Shown piece after piece: positions 12,356-21,990 of a stretch of DNA of 63,062 nucleotides; the first letter of the stretch is position 1; the number at the start of each line of letters is the position of its first letter. The notes below the pieces were generated by a model. That model did no database searches and was not told the DNA's origin. It saw only the letters and a program-made list of their open reading frames with translations. Source of the DNA: Parasitella parasitica. Its lineage: Eukaryota; Mucoromycota; Mucoromycetes; Mucorales; Mucoraceae. A program made the translations under genes and the position numbers. The DNA lies in NCBI GenBank assembly GCA_025201805.1, contig MU619310.1:84294-147355 (forward strand). Reading direction: 5' to 3'.

Positions 12356-14155
12356 ATGGACAACAGAAATATTCTTACCTGCAAGGTTTTTGTGGATAAA
12401 CACAAATTACTAGATTCTCAATATTCTGTCGCCAGATACAAATCCATTATTTCTAAATATTTACCTCAAGAAAAAGATCGACTGATTCAGGACTATGATC
12501 ATTGGAAACGTAGCAGTGACTACAAATTGTATTGGTTGGAAAAATCACGTACCTCTGTACAGCTGGACACTCGTGTGGAGTGTTCCTCCTTTGCAGGAGA
12601 CGTGTTACGCCAGGAAACCGCAGCCATTACCACAAGCATCAATGATGATTATGCAAACATTGACCCAAACAACAACATGGGCATGGCTGCCTCTTCCTCT
12701 TTCTCTTCTTCAACAGCCATTCAGGATAACGAGAGCATTCTATCAAGTCCTATACCCACAACTTCCTTAGCAACAACCCCACTTGATACTATTGCCACCA
12801 TCACCACAGAAGGACCTCCTATACCCACAACTTCCTCAGCAACAACCCCACTTGATACTATTGCCACCATCACCACAGAAGGACCTCCTATACCCACAAC
12901 TTCCTCAGCAACAGCCCCACTTGATACTATTGCCACCATCACCACAGAAGGACCTCCTTGTCTTCCTTGGTTGATTGGTGACTTTGACGTGGCTGATGCA
13001 TTTTACCGGTACAGATGTCATGTGATACAACAAGCAAACGATAGGCTTCTTCAAATTGAAAAATCTGTGCACGAATTGTTGTCTCTGTCTCATATCCTCT
13101 TGCTATGCCCCAATCAACACAGTGATACTATGCTGCATTTTTTCGATTTAGCCCAACTCCAGAAACTACATTATTCCCTCCTGACAGAATCATTGAATGA
13201 TAGCATCACATTGCCAGATGACATTTACTTGAAATTGGTCTATGCCGTCACTGATGTTGATGCCAAGGTCAAGACAAGAGGTCAAGTAGAATTGCTTTTG
13301 CTTACTATGGCTCAAGACTTGGATATTCGCCAGCAATCAGTAGTTTGGGGGATTACAGCTGCGTAAGTTGTGTGATTGAGATTTATGACAACATAGGATT
13401 AGATACTAATGGTAGATATTACATTTCTCACAAGTATAGTTTGAAGAAACTGCCATTCACTGCCATCAAAGATAAAACAACTATTGGAGAGGGAGAACTT
13501 CTGACTACATACTTTGATCCCATCCTTGCTAACATTTTGGCCAACCCAGATGAAAATGTACTTCTACGTTGGGCAAACGTCACTTGTGATGCAACCGGAG
13601 ATAAGAGACCAGATGCAACCATCAGCAAGCTTACGCAAATGTCTTTTGGACCAAGCCTTGGATTTGGCGAGGCAAAAGTGGCTCAACCAACATGCGATAA
13701 ATACATGCTTTGCCTCGACTTGACACGTTTGGCCACTTTTTCAAAAGATACGATTGACGAAAACAAGTTGAACGCATCTTTATCATTCCAAATACATGGT
13801 AAGCAAAGGAAAATGGAAGAAAGAATAAATATGTAAAGAACCGCTTCATTTTCTTGTAATAGGCTTTAGCGTTACTTTTTTTATCACCCGTTTACGACAC
13901 GATGGCATCTATATCATGCAAGAAATAGCCCATATGACGTTTCCGCGATCGATTGAAGAATTAGCCACTTTCATCAGCATGAAAAATTTGAAGATGCTGC
14001 TCAAAGTCACTGATGTATTTTGGCGATTATGTAAACCATGCGACAACGAAGAGCTGATTAAAGCAAATGGTCGTGCCACACATCCTTCGTTGCACTCATT
14101 GATTGATATATCCAAAGATCGACGTCGTTTATGTTCATTACGATTTGGATCATAA
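12356..14155 (+). CDS. Unnamed protein with PD-(D/E)XK nuclease signature
   Basis: Predicted exons 12356-13362, 13416-13798 and 13863-14155 give 560 aa; intron 1 has a TACTAAT branch site 4 nt before the acceptor. Residues 1-60 are basic and aromatic. About 75-205 is Ser/Thr-rich and holds three perfect-to-near 23-residue repeats. The C-terminal half is globular. There, E361/E363 (GEGELLTTYF), D402 in KRPDATIS, and E421-x-K423 in GFGEAKVA follow the order and spacing of PD-(D/E)XK motifs I-III. The last exon (HDGIYIMQEIAHMTF...VFWRLC) is conserved-looking. I do not know a named family; it resembles lineage-expanded Mucoromycota proteins. An upstream ATG at 12304 is one base out of frame across an A5 run (12318-12322), so the true start may lie there. 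It sits between inverted transposon copies. Nuclease activity is inference. Confidence 0.7.
12749..12955 (+). repeat. Three 69-bp in-frame tandem repeats
   Basis: The unit encodes 23 residues (PIPTTSSATTPLDTIATIT plus TEGP). The three copies differ at two or three positions. They keep frame in the host gene and make a Thr/Pro-rich linker. Confidence 0.9.
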
Positions 14156-14499
14156 TATCTTTTGGCTTCTTTTCCTTCATTATCCTCTCTATGTACTATC
14201 TCTCCCTCCCCTCCTTTTCCCTAAACTATGCATTATACTTGATAATTTGGAAGAAATATTTACCATGTATTTGGAGTAGGCTAGGGTTATACAATGGCAC
14301 AAAAGTTAAAGAAAAAGAACGTGCCAAGTGACAAGTGCTTTTCGCACCGTCAAAAAATATTTTTGGGGTGCAACACACACTACACTTATTTTGTCATACA
14401 ATGTTTTTATTCAAGCAATCATTGACGGAGTATCTACAAAAATTTTGAAGGTCATTCAGAAGAATACTATTGCATACATCATGTATTCTTGAGGACAAT
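14156..14499. other. 3' flank, nothing recognised
   Basis: AT-rich sequence between the nuclease-signature gene and the decayed transposase; it probably holds the gene's 3' UTR. Confidence 0.5.
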
Positions 14500-15640
14500 G
14501 TCTCTTCTTACAACAACTGTTCTCGTTTCATTTTGCTTTTGTAAACAGACCAAAGCTGCTCGATGGGATTCAGTTCAGGAGAATAAGGTGAAAGATACAA
14601 GCAGACATAACTGCGCTTCTTGATCTCTTTTTCAATATTACCATTTTTTTGTGGATAAGTACAATGTCAATCACAACATAGTGTCCCTTAAATTGCTCAT
14701 ATTTTTCAAAACATCCATCGTATTGCACATAAAGTTGAAGTAATGTACTGCCTATCATAGTGCCACATCTACCTAGATTCTAGCAAGCAACCGTACAGAT
14801 TCTTGACCTCCTCTTTTTACTCTGGACCAAAGCTCCCAATCTTATTTTCAGGATAATAATACCAATAATAGTACATATTTCTCGCTGACTTTGCTTGAAA
14901 CTTTAATAAAACTATCTCCGCACAAGTATCAACCGTCAACCAAGTTATTATTTTTTTCATATTGACATAAAAAGCAGCCTCGTCAATAAATACACAGTTG
15001 CTTAAATATCCATATCGGTCTGTTGCCATCTGGTTTCCCGGCTGTGTCTTTTTTCCAGGTTTTCAGGTAAATTTGGTTTGATTGAGTGAAAGGGAGCTTT
15101 CTTCAAGCCGATTCTGCATTTTTCCCCCGTGAAATCATATAATGCAGTTTTTGACACTTCTAGTCCCATAAAATTACTCTTTAAATCATCTATTATTTGG
15201 TCTAAAACTAATGCTGGTTTCTTGTCAGCTCAACCAAAAGGTCTCTATGCTCTTCATGCAAATTTGATGAGTCTTTCGAAAAGAGTGTATTTTTCTTCAC
15301 GTTTGGTAAGTTATGCTCTAGTATTCTTACATTATGGTTAGTTATATTTTAATTTAATTCACCTGGAGTCACCCTAGCTGGCCTTCATAGTCTGTATTTG
15401 TCCTCTGAGGCAACTTTCACTGGCTTTGAAGTAGTTGACTTTTTGTTTCCAGTTGGTTGTTTTTCCAATGGCTTATTCTTCATATAAGAAGAATGATTAA
15501 CCAAAGTTTCAAGAACAATATTAGGATCGTCGATACTTGACATGACATCTTCCATAGGATCATACGTTAATTGACCGTTTTCATTATAAATATTGTTTTG
15601 TCCATCTTCATAAAAAAAAGAGTTCTTCATCTCGAAAGGC
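14500..15640 (-). pseudogene. Second, diverged Tc1-like transposase relic
   Basis: Reading the minus strand from 15630: an acidic N-terminus (MKNSFFYEDGQNN), a scrambled middle, then NCVFIDEAAFYVNMKK (first catalytic Asp, near 14985), HYVVIDIVLIHKK (second Asp region, normally D-N) and LSPYSPELNPIEQLWSVYK (Glu, near 14565). The pieces lie in different frames with stops, so it is dead. The sequence is clearly distinct from the 405-aa transposase next door. Confidence 0.75.
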
Positions 15641-15663
15641 TACAATAGACATTATAAGAAAAA

Positions 15664-15893
15664 GATAATCAAAAGCCTCCTCAGAAAAACTAAGAAGGTC
15701 GTTTTATTCCTGTGGCAGCGAAAACTTATTTCTGATTGGGCGACATTTTGTTCCTGTAAGAGCGAAATTTAATTCCTGATTGGCCGATATTTTACTTCTA
15801 ATTAAGCGACATTTTATTTCTGATTAGGTGACATTTTATTTCTGATTGGGTGACATTTTGTTCGGCCCGGACAACATAATTTATTGGATCAAC
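15664..15893 (-). repeat. Degenerate subterminal repeats of second element
   Basis: About six imperfect copies of a 24-nt unit around GCGACATTTTATTTCTGATT lie just upstream of the relic transposase start. They mirror the iteron arrays of the neighbouring element but with a different unit. Confidence 0.65.
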
Positions 15894-15897
15894 TGTA

Positions 15898-17524
15898 CAG
15901 TCGACGAAAAAAGGTTGGCCCAATAAAAAAAAATAATTGGCCAGTTTGAAATAAAAATGGATCACCGATTTTGAAAATGGGTCAGCCAATGAAAAATGGG
16001 TCACCAATAAAGAAGTGTAATGTATGCTTTTTATTTTGTTTCTTATAATCCTTTTTCACAATTCAAACATCTCTGCCAGAACGTCAAAGAATGCTTTATC
16101 CAATTCTCGCAATCTTCTCTGTTGATGTGAAGTGCTGCGTTGCGAATACGATCAGAGATTTTTTCATTCTGCCTGACAGAAGAAGGATCGTTATTTACAA
16201 CAGTCTTTAGCTTGGACCAAAACTCTTCGATCGGATTTAAAAAAGGAGAATAAGGTGGCAAAAAGAGAAGTTTATAACCACGTTGCCCAACCCAATCTTC
16301 AATAAGTGCAGCCTTGTGAATGGATGCATTGTCAAGAACTAGATATTTGTAGCTCATGTTAGCCGCATCCAGTGTCGTAAGGACCTGCTCTATGTATTCA
16401 AGGAAGTCACTGCTGGTAGTACCTTTCCTCTTGGGGGCCTGAGATTTCTCACCAGTTCGAGTTCGTTTTCCACTCCTAGCACCAAGTACAACTTGTTTTC
16501 TGGATAATGTGATTAAACCACTTTTACAAATAGCACCCAAGATGCTGACATTTGCTCCCTTCGTTTGAACATCAATTTTGCAAGGTGTTCCAGCCTCAGA
16601 CCATCCATATGAGCGATGCATACTCCTGTTAAAGCCAGCTTCATCCAAGAATACACATTCATTCATAAAGTCTATGTTCTGGTTAACCCAGTATGCTACC
16701 GCATCTCGTCTTTTGGTAACAGTTTCATCCGTGTTCCTGCCATAATATCTAGGAATGATACGCTTGTAGGTTAGGCGACACTTCTTCTTCTTCATATGAT
16801 TTTCCACTGATCTAAGGGTGATCTGTATATCTCTAAATTCTTTTGACAGGTGGTCTGTAACAGCTTCAACTGTCAATGTTGGCTCATTAGCCAGCAGCTC
16901 AAAGATAAATACAGTATGTTCGTCTTTGAGTATTGTGGGTCGTCCCTTTCCTTCTTTGATTGCGATAGAATCAGGGAACCCTTTTTCAGCTATTTCGCTT
17001 GTCATTTGATCCCACTGCTTGACTTTACGAATAGCTGTTGACTTGGAGAGCCCTACCTTTCTACCCGCTTCACTGATAGACATATTCTCAAACTCTTGCA
17101 ACAAATTGATCAAATTGACTACCTTTACTTCGTTCTTGGTAATGTATGATCCCCTTTCCTTCTTCACTACATCAAGGAAGGGCTCCTTGGAGTGAGGTTT
17201 GGTCTTCCTCTTAGCTTCTTTTTGTGCTGCATTTACTGCTGCAGTTTCTTCCCAGTCCATATATGATTGTATATCATCACAGGTACTGTCTCACTGTCAA
17301 AATTGTATTCTTCGTTCATGTCGAGCAATATGAAAAAATTCAAGAAGAGAAAAAGAAGAGAGAATTCGGCCAATCCTCATTACATTTCTGTATTGGTGAC
17401 CCATTTTCGTACTGGGTGACCCATTTTCAAAACAATGAACCATTTTCGTCTTAGTGACCCATTTTCAAATTATGACCCATTTTCATTGGTTGACCCATTT
17501 TCAAAATCGGTGATCCATTTTCAT
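15898..17524 (-). mobile_element. Tc1/mariner-like element, copy 2, nearly complete
   Basis: The 3' end keeps the terminal repeat CAGTCGACGAAAAAAGG at 15898, next to a TA. The 5' end, near 17524, lacks the outermost 50 nt or so of the repeat and abuts unrelated sequence. It carries the intact transposase gene and a long 5' iteron array. It is inverted relative to copy 1, and the two share about 1.1 kb that is nearly identical. Confidence 0.88.
16043..17260 (-). CDS. Tc1-like DD34E transposase
   Basis: Intact 405-aa frame. It would cut and rejoin element ends at TA targets. Residues about 45-82 form a helix-turn-helix (SISEAGRKVGLSKSTAIRKV) and about 100-160 a second DNA-binding segment with a GRPTIL motif. 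Catalytic residues are D206 (FLDEAGF), D310 (LVLDNASIH) and E345 (NPIEEFW), with 34 residues between D310 and E345, hence DD34E. The frame has no stops and is identical to copy 1 over 281 residues, so the insertion is recent. Loss of the outer 5' terminal repeat may stop this copy moving itself, though the enzyme could act on others. Confidence 0.92.
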   Translation of the reverse strand: MDWEETAAVNAAQKEAKRKTKPHSKEPFLDVVKKERGSYITKNEVKVVNLINLLQEFENMSISEAGRKVGLSKSTAIRKVKQWDQMTSEIAEKGFPDSIAIKEGKGRPTILKDEHTVFIFELLANEPTLTVEAVTDHLSKEFRDIQITLRSVENHMKKKKCRLTYKRIIPRYYGRNTDETVTKRRDAVAYWVNQNIDFMNECVFLDEAGFNRSMHRSYGWSEAGTPCKIDVQTKGANVSILGAICKSGLITLSRKQVVLGARSGKRTRTGEKSQAPKRKGTTSSDFLEYIEQVLTTLDAANMSYKYLVLDNASIHKAALIEDWVGQRGYKLLFLPPYSPFLNPIEEFWSKLKTVVNNDPSSVRQNEKISDRIRNAALHINREDCENWIKHSLTFWQRCLNCEKGL

Positions 17525-18284
17525 TTGTTCCTCAGGTCTAATTTGCAATAGGAGGGAGTGAATTAAGTGGGAGATTTTTGATCTTTGACGTGGTGTCTCT
17601 CTACTATTAAAGGGCGATAACGTCTTGATATTATCGATTACAAGTCTTCTTTCAAATTCTACTGCATCGCAAATATATGGAAAACAGTCAATTACTCTTT
17701 TCTCGATTGTATCATTATCACTATGAAAACAGGCGTAATTAGCATTTAACAAAGCTTTAATCTTTAAACAAAAAAAATATTTTATGAATTGCTGAATGTT
17801 AACCGGGCCAGTAGAGAGACCAGCATAGTCTATAACGACTAAGCAAACTTTTTGTTGTGACGAGGAGATAAAATCGATCATTCCTAAAGTAGCATTGACT
17901 TGGCACTATCAGGCAACAATATTTGCGTCGATGTTTTTATCGATATCTACTAAAGTAAAAAGTTGATTTATCGAAATTAATGCTTTTAAACTTAATGGAA
18001 ATATACTTATATTATATATACCTTGATGTTGCTATGAACATTTCTTATCTTTTTCTAGTGTTTCGATTTCATCTTTAAAGTCTCTTGTGGTGATTTCGCT
18101 ATTGGCATCTGACGAGTAAAGAAACAAAACATTTATCCACATTCGACCTTGAAATAAATTATTAATCTTGCGCTGAATATTCTTGGCCCGATATTGTGCT
18201 GATTTGACTGACTTTTGCACATATCCAACCAACTGCTAAGTCTATAAATGAATGCTATATTAGATTACCAATCTCTTCAGATGA
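17525..18284. other. Unrecognised flank with ORF fragment
   Basis: A minus-strand frame (17525-17881) encodes protein-like sequence (QKVCLVVIDYAGLSTGP, PYICDAVEFERRLVIDNIK) that fuses by chance into the transposon edge. I recognise no family, but its composition suggests a real, truncated repeat-family gene. Nothing else is seen. Confidence 0.35.
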
Positions 18285-19138
18285 TAACTTGGCAGACCAT
18301 CGTTATGATTTGAAGCCAATGGAAGGGTTCAGCAACGTATTTCCCGGCACTGATACCCGAGCCGGTAGAAGCACAAACCACTTCAACGCGTATAAGAGAA
18401 TGCATGGTCTGCTGTATTATGATGAATCATTAGATGCACCTGACTTTGATCTTTTGTCCTTCAATGAGCTCCAAGCTTTGGTTTTTGGTGTTATCAAAAC
18501 ATTTGCTTTCCTCGGAAACGCCCAAGAATCTCGCATCTTCTTTGTTGATGGTCGAGGTGTTGCTGGTAAGACATTTGTGTTTAATTTAGGCCTTGATCGT
18601 GTCAGAAGAGAAGGCCATATTGCGATTATTGCTATGGCATCGAGTCAAACTGCTGCATTGTTGCTCAAAGGCGGACGCACTGCTCACTCTACCTTTAAGA
18701 TACCGTTAGAGATTACCAATACCAACATGTGCGACATTTCGCCCTGCTCTGGCATAGCATCATTTATCCAAAGAGCAAAAATTGTTGTTTGGGATGAATG
18801 CTCAATGATCAACAAGGACTTGATAGCAACAGTTGATCGCTTATTTCGTGAGTGCTTGAACAAAGCCAGCTTTTGGCCAGTGGTAGTCTCAATGCAATTG
18901 CGTACAAACATGAGAGTTTGACAGGCCCTTCAGACTGACAATCCAGGTCTTGCTAATGAACTTCAACAATTTTCTGATTATCGACTTCAGATTGGTCAAG
19001 GCACTGTTCCTACAATTACTCTGCCCCAGAGACATATCTTCAGATTTTATCCAAATTCCTGAAGAGGTGCTCATATCTGGAGATGATTTGATTAATTTGA
19101 TGAAAAGCATTTTTGATATTGCCACTGCGGACTAGCAT
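18285..19138 (+). pseudogene. Helitron PIF1-like helicase relic
   Basis: The frame from 18289 shows RIFFVDGRGVAGKTFVF (degenerate Walker A; the usual G-P-G-G-T-G-K-T has lost residues), ASSQTAALLLKGGRTAHSTFKIP (helicase motif Ia region) and KIVVWDECSMINK (Walker B). A TGA at 18919 interrupts it. The frame then continues through LANELQQFSDYRLQIGQGT and, after a frameshift, DISSDFIQIPEEVLISGDDLI, all typical of Helitron helicases. The Rep endonuclease domain is absent. Confidence 0.8.
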
Positions 19139-19640
19139 TCAACGCTCAAAGTACTGTATTTGCGACAACAGGCCTAGATTAGGACAGCTGCTGCGAGCTT
19201 TGAAGACTAGAGATTCACATAATCGACTCGGGACTAAGAAGGGCACTAGTAGGCTTTTGTCGGATCTGCTATGTTGAGCCATGCTAAGGTCAGTTGCATC
19301 CTGTCTACACAATCCGAGAAAAGGAAAATGTAGCAGAGTGTCGCGGGATTCTTCCAAACAATAAGTACATTGCATAGTCACGAGAAACGTACCATTGTCT
19401 ACCCTGTTTTTATCAGGCTTGAATCTGTCTACCGCGTATTTTTTTTTGCTCTGACCTTTGGTATACCAAATCCACATCTTGCTTCTAACCAATTGACTTT
19501 CGTTTTTTTTTTTTTGAATGCGAAATCCGGTATCTTGTTTGCAAATTATATCCAGAGTTTCTTGCTTTTTGGGTCCTTGATTGTAATGAGCATGTTGTTT
19601 CCGTAAACCTGAATGCTGCAAAGCATATTGCATTGTACAG
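19139..19640 (-). pseudogene. Possible LINE-type retroelement C-terminus
   Basis: A 178-codon minus-strand frame, basic at first, contains CTYCLEESRDTLLHF. This resembles the zinc-binding C-terminal motif of non-LTR reverse transcriptases. No RT domain is present. It sits against the Helitron relic. Weak support. Confidence 0.25.
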
Positions 19641-19808
19641 AAAAAAGCAGGCATTTTACAGGAATGGTGTAACAAACAAGGTTCGAGGGATTTTAGCTTT
19701 CCCTAGTCGACTGATTGGGAGTTGCAGTTTTAGAGCAGTCCATTTAAGGGCATTCAATGTTTCCTCTTCCTTTCCGCCTTCTTTTTGAAAAACAAAAAAC
19801 AGGCCAGG

Positions 19809-21551
19809 ATGGACATGGATATGGATATGAGCTCGCAGGGAACGCCTCCCAACATCAACGAGCCCTATGCTAAAAAGCTGATTACCATCATAGCCTCCAT
19901 CGTAGCCTTCCTTACTGTACGACATTTATTTATTTACATTCACAACAAGACCAAAACAACATTTGGATTTCGATGGATGCACCAAATGTCATCCTCTTAT
20001 GCAAGCATAGAGAATTTTGTGGTAAACAAACTTTCATATACGGCGCTGTATGGGGCATCCCCGCCTTTGGGGGCTCTATTGCTGTTGCTGGCCCTGGTTT
20101 CTGCTGTATTACCTTTGCTTTTATTAAACGTTGACTTGGCTGTCAATTCGAATCGTGCCGGCTTTTTATGCCTTGCCATGGTGCCCTTCCTCCTCTCGTC
20201 CACCGGAAAAAATTCAGCTATATCTCTGCTGACAGGAATATCCAGTGTTAAGCTTAACTTTCTGCATCGCATATTGGGCATGGCACTGTTTATATGCGCC
20301 ACTGTACACATGTCGACAATGCTTCATTCGTGGTCAAGATTCCCAACGTTCCTAAAATCCGAGCTGCAGCTGTCCAAAGTGCAGTATGGTCTGGCTGGCT
20401 ACGGATGTTTATGCGTAGTGATCCTGGGCAGCATCTTGCCGGTGCGCATCTTTTGCTACGAAGCATTTGTAGTCACTCATGTGCTGGGCATTGCTTTCAT
20501 CGGCTGTATTGCCGTCCATACGCCTTACGCTATGCGCTATTTCTTCTCAGGCCTGGTCTGCTACATGCTCAACTTGCTAGCTGTATGGTTTGTCAAGACC
20601 TATGTTGCCCAGGCTCGGTTTGAAGTATTACCTGAAGGATGCACAAAGGTCTCGATCCGGCTCGCAAGCCCCATCAAGACGCATTATATTGGACAACACA
20701 TTAATTTATGCATCCCAGCCATCTCACCCTTTCAATGGCACCCGTTCACCATCACAAGCGTGCAGCAGCAAAATGCCGCTTATCAAAACTCTATAGAAGT
20801 ATGCGTTTGCTCTCGCGGCAACTTCACAAGAGCTTTGTACAATAAGGCTCTCCCCAATCAAGATGTGCGTGTGTTTGTCAGCGGTCCATTTGGCAGCAAT
20901 AGCATCAGGGCAACTCGAGTGCTTGATAGCCACTCTTCTGTTGTCATTGCATGTGGCGGCTCTGGCATTACATTCGGCATGCGCTTGCTGCGTGAATTGA
21001 CGGACACCTTGATATCGCACGATGAAGAAGCCAGTAAATCTTCTTTACTCAATCACTACAAGACCAAGGACATTTACTTTTATTGGTGCGTGCGACGCGC
21101 ATTAGAGATTGAATGGTTCAGAGAAGAGCTGGAGCAGATCAATTATCTTTATGACGCACATGGGCAATTCCCCAATCTCCACATTCGATTCCATATCACT
21201 GCTAATGGTACGGATAACACGACTGAAGAAACCACTGTGGATGAAGAGCCTGGCATCAATGAAACGGCCGACTCTGGCGATACTGCGAATCTGTATACGA
21301 CCGAACATGGCTCAAGAAAAGACATCGATGTGGTCTATGGACGTCGCTTGGATGCTAAAGCTGTCCTCGAAACTGTAGACGGAGATATGGGCGCTTTTGG
21401 TAAGTCTTGGAATAGATGTACTTTGCACTATGCTAATCGCCTATTTATTGATATAGTGTGCGGCCCTGCAGGATTCAATGCTGCGTTCAAAAACGTAGTA
21501 GCCTTGCACAAATCAAATGCTTATCTTCATTGCGAAAGTTTTGGATATTAA
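19809..21551 (+). CDS. Ferric/cupric reductase, FRE/NOX-like
   Basis: Exons 19809-21399 and 21457-21551 give 561 aa. It would move electrons from NADPH through FAD and two hemes to extracellular Fe(III)/Cu(II) at the plasma membrane. About seven membrane segments lie within residues 25-270. Two His pairs, in LHRILGMALFICATVH and THVLGIAFIGCIAVH, fit bis-heme ligation. WHPFTITS is the FAD site, CGGSGITFG the NADPH loop, and CGPAGFN the C-terminal motif. The 57-nt intron lies just before CGPAGF, has no stop and is a multiple of three, so retention would insert 19 residues into the NADPH domain. The start at the first ATG gives MDMDMDMSS. A Glu/Thr-rich insertion lies between NADPH motifs (about 470-510). 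Confidence 0.9.
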   Translation: MDMDMDMSSQGTPPNINEPYAKKLITIIASIVAFLTVRHLFIYIHNKTKTTFGFRWMHQMSSSYASIENFVVNKLSYTALYGASPPLGALLLLLALVSAVLPLLLLNVDLAVNSNRAGFLCLAMVPFLLSSTGKNSAISLLTGISSVKLNFLHRILGMALFICATVHMSTMLHSWSRFPTFLKSELQLSKVQYGLAGYGCLCVVILGSILPVRIFCYEAFVVTHVLGIAFIGCIAVHTPYAMRYFFSGLVCYMLNLLAVWFVKTYVAQARFEVLPEGCTKVSIRLASPIKTHYIGQHINLCIPAISPFQWHPFTITSVQQQNAAYQNSIEVCVCSRGNFTRALYNKALPNQDVRVFVSGPFGSNSIRATRVLDSHSSVVIACGGSGITFGMRLLRELTDTLISHDEEASKSSLLNHYKTKDIYFYWCVRRALEIEWFREELEQINYLYDAHGQFPNLHIRFHITANGTDNTTEETTVDEEPGINETADSGDTANLYTTEHGSRKDIDVVYGRRLDAKAVLETVDGDMGAFGKSWNRCTLHYANRLFIDIVCGPAGFNAAFKNVVALHKSNAYLHCESFGY

Positions 21552-21990
21552 GCTGTGCAATGCTCTTTTTATATTCCCTTCCCCCCTCCCCCACTTCCGC
21601 CACTTTTATCTGTCCTTTGAGCTTCACCTGTATATATCTAAGTATTATGTTCCGCATAAACCACCTTTATTTATTTTTGTGCCACTTACTGAGACTTTAA
21701 TTATTACAAGACTGCACACTAGGGTCGTTGTTCGGAGCGGCTTGATTTCCTTACTCTCATTCTGTTTAGCTAACGGAAAGATTGATATCTTTCTCCCAAT
21801 GTGACGCTATTAAACATTGCATTGCAGGAAATAATAACATCCTTGCACAAACTTCAAGACGCAATATCAAAATATAGACCATTAGACAAACATTTGGATG
21901 TTTTATTTTTAAAAGAGTGATCTGGATTCGATCACATTGAGAAGCTCAATTACATTGTTATACGTTCAAATTTATATTGTTGATGTGCGA

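Noticed and set aside
12721-12945. Antisense open frame over the repeat region
   Set aside because: It mirrors the codon repeats of the sense gene and has no independent support.
12749-12955. Regular repeats as a possible CRISPR-like array
   Set aside because: Units are contiguous, in frame with a coding exon and without spacers; this is a protein tandem repeat in a eukaryote.
5263-21551. Copper protein and ferric reductase as a metal-uptake cluster
   Set aside because: They lie about 14 kb apart, separated by a transposon island, with no shared orientation or promoter.
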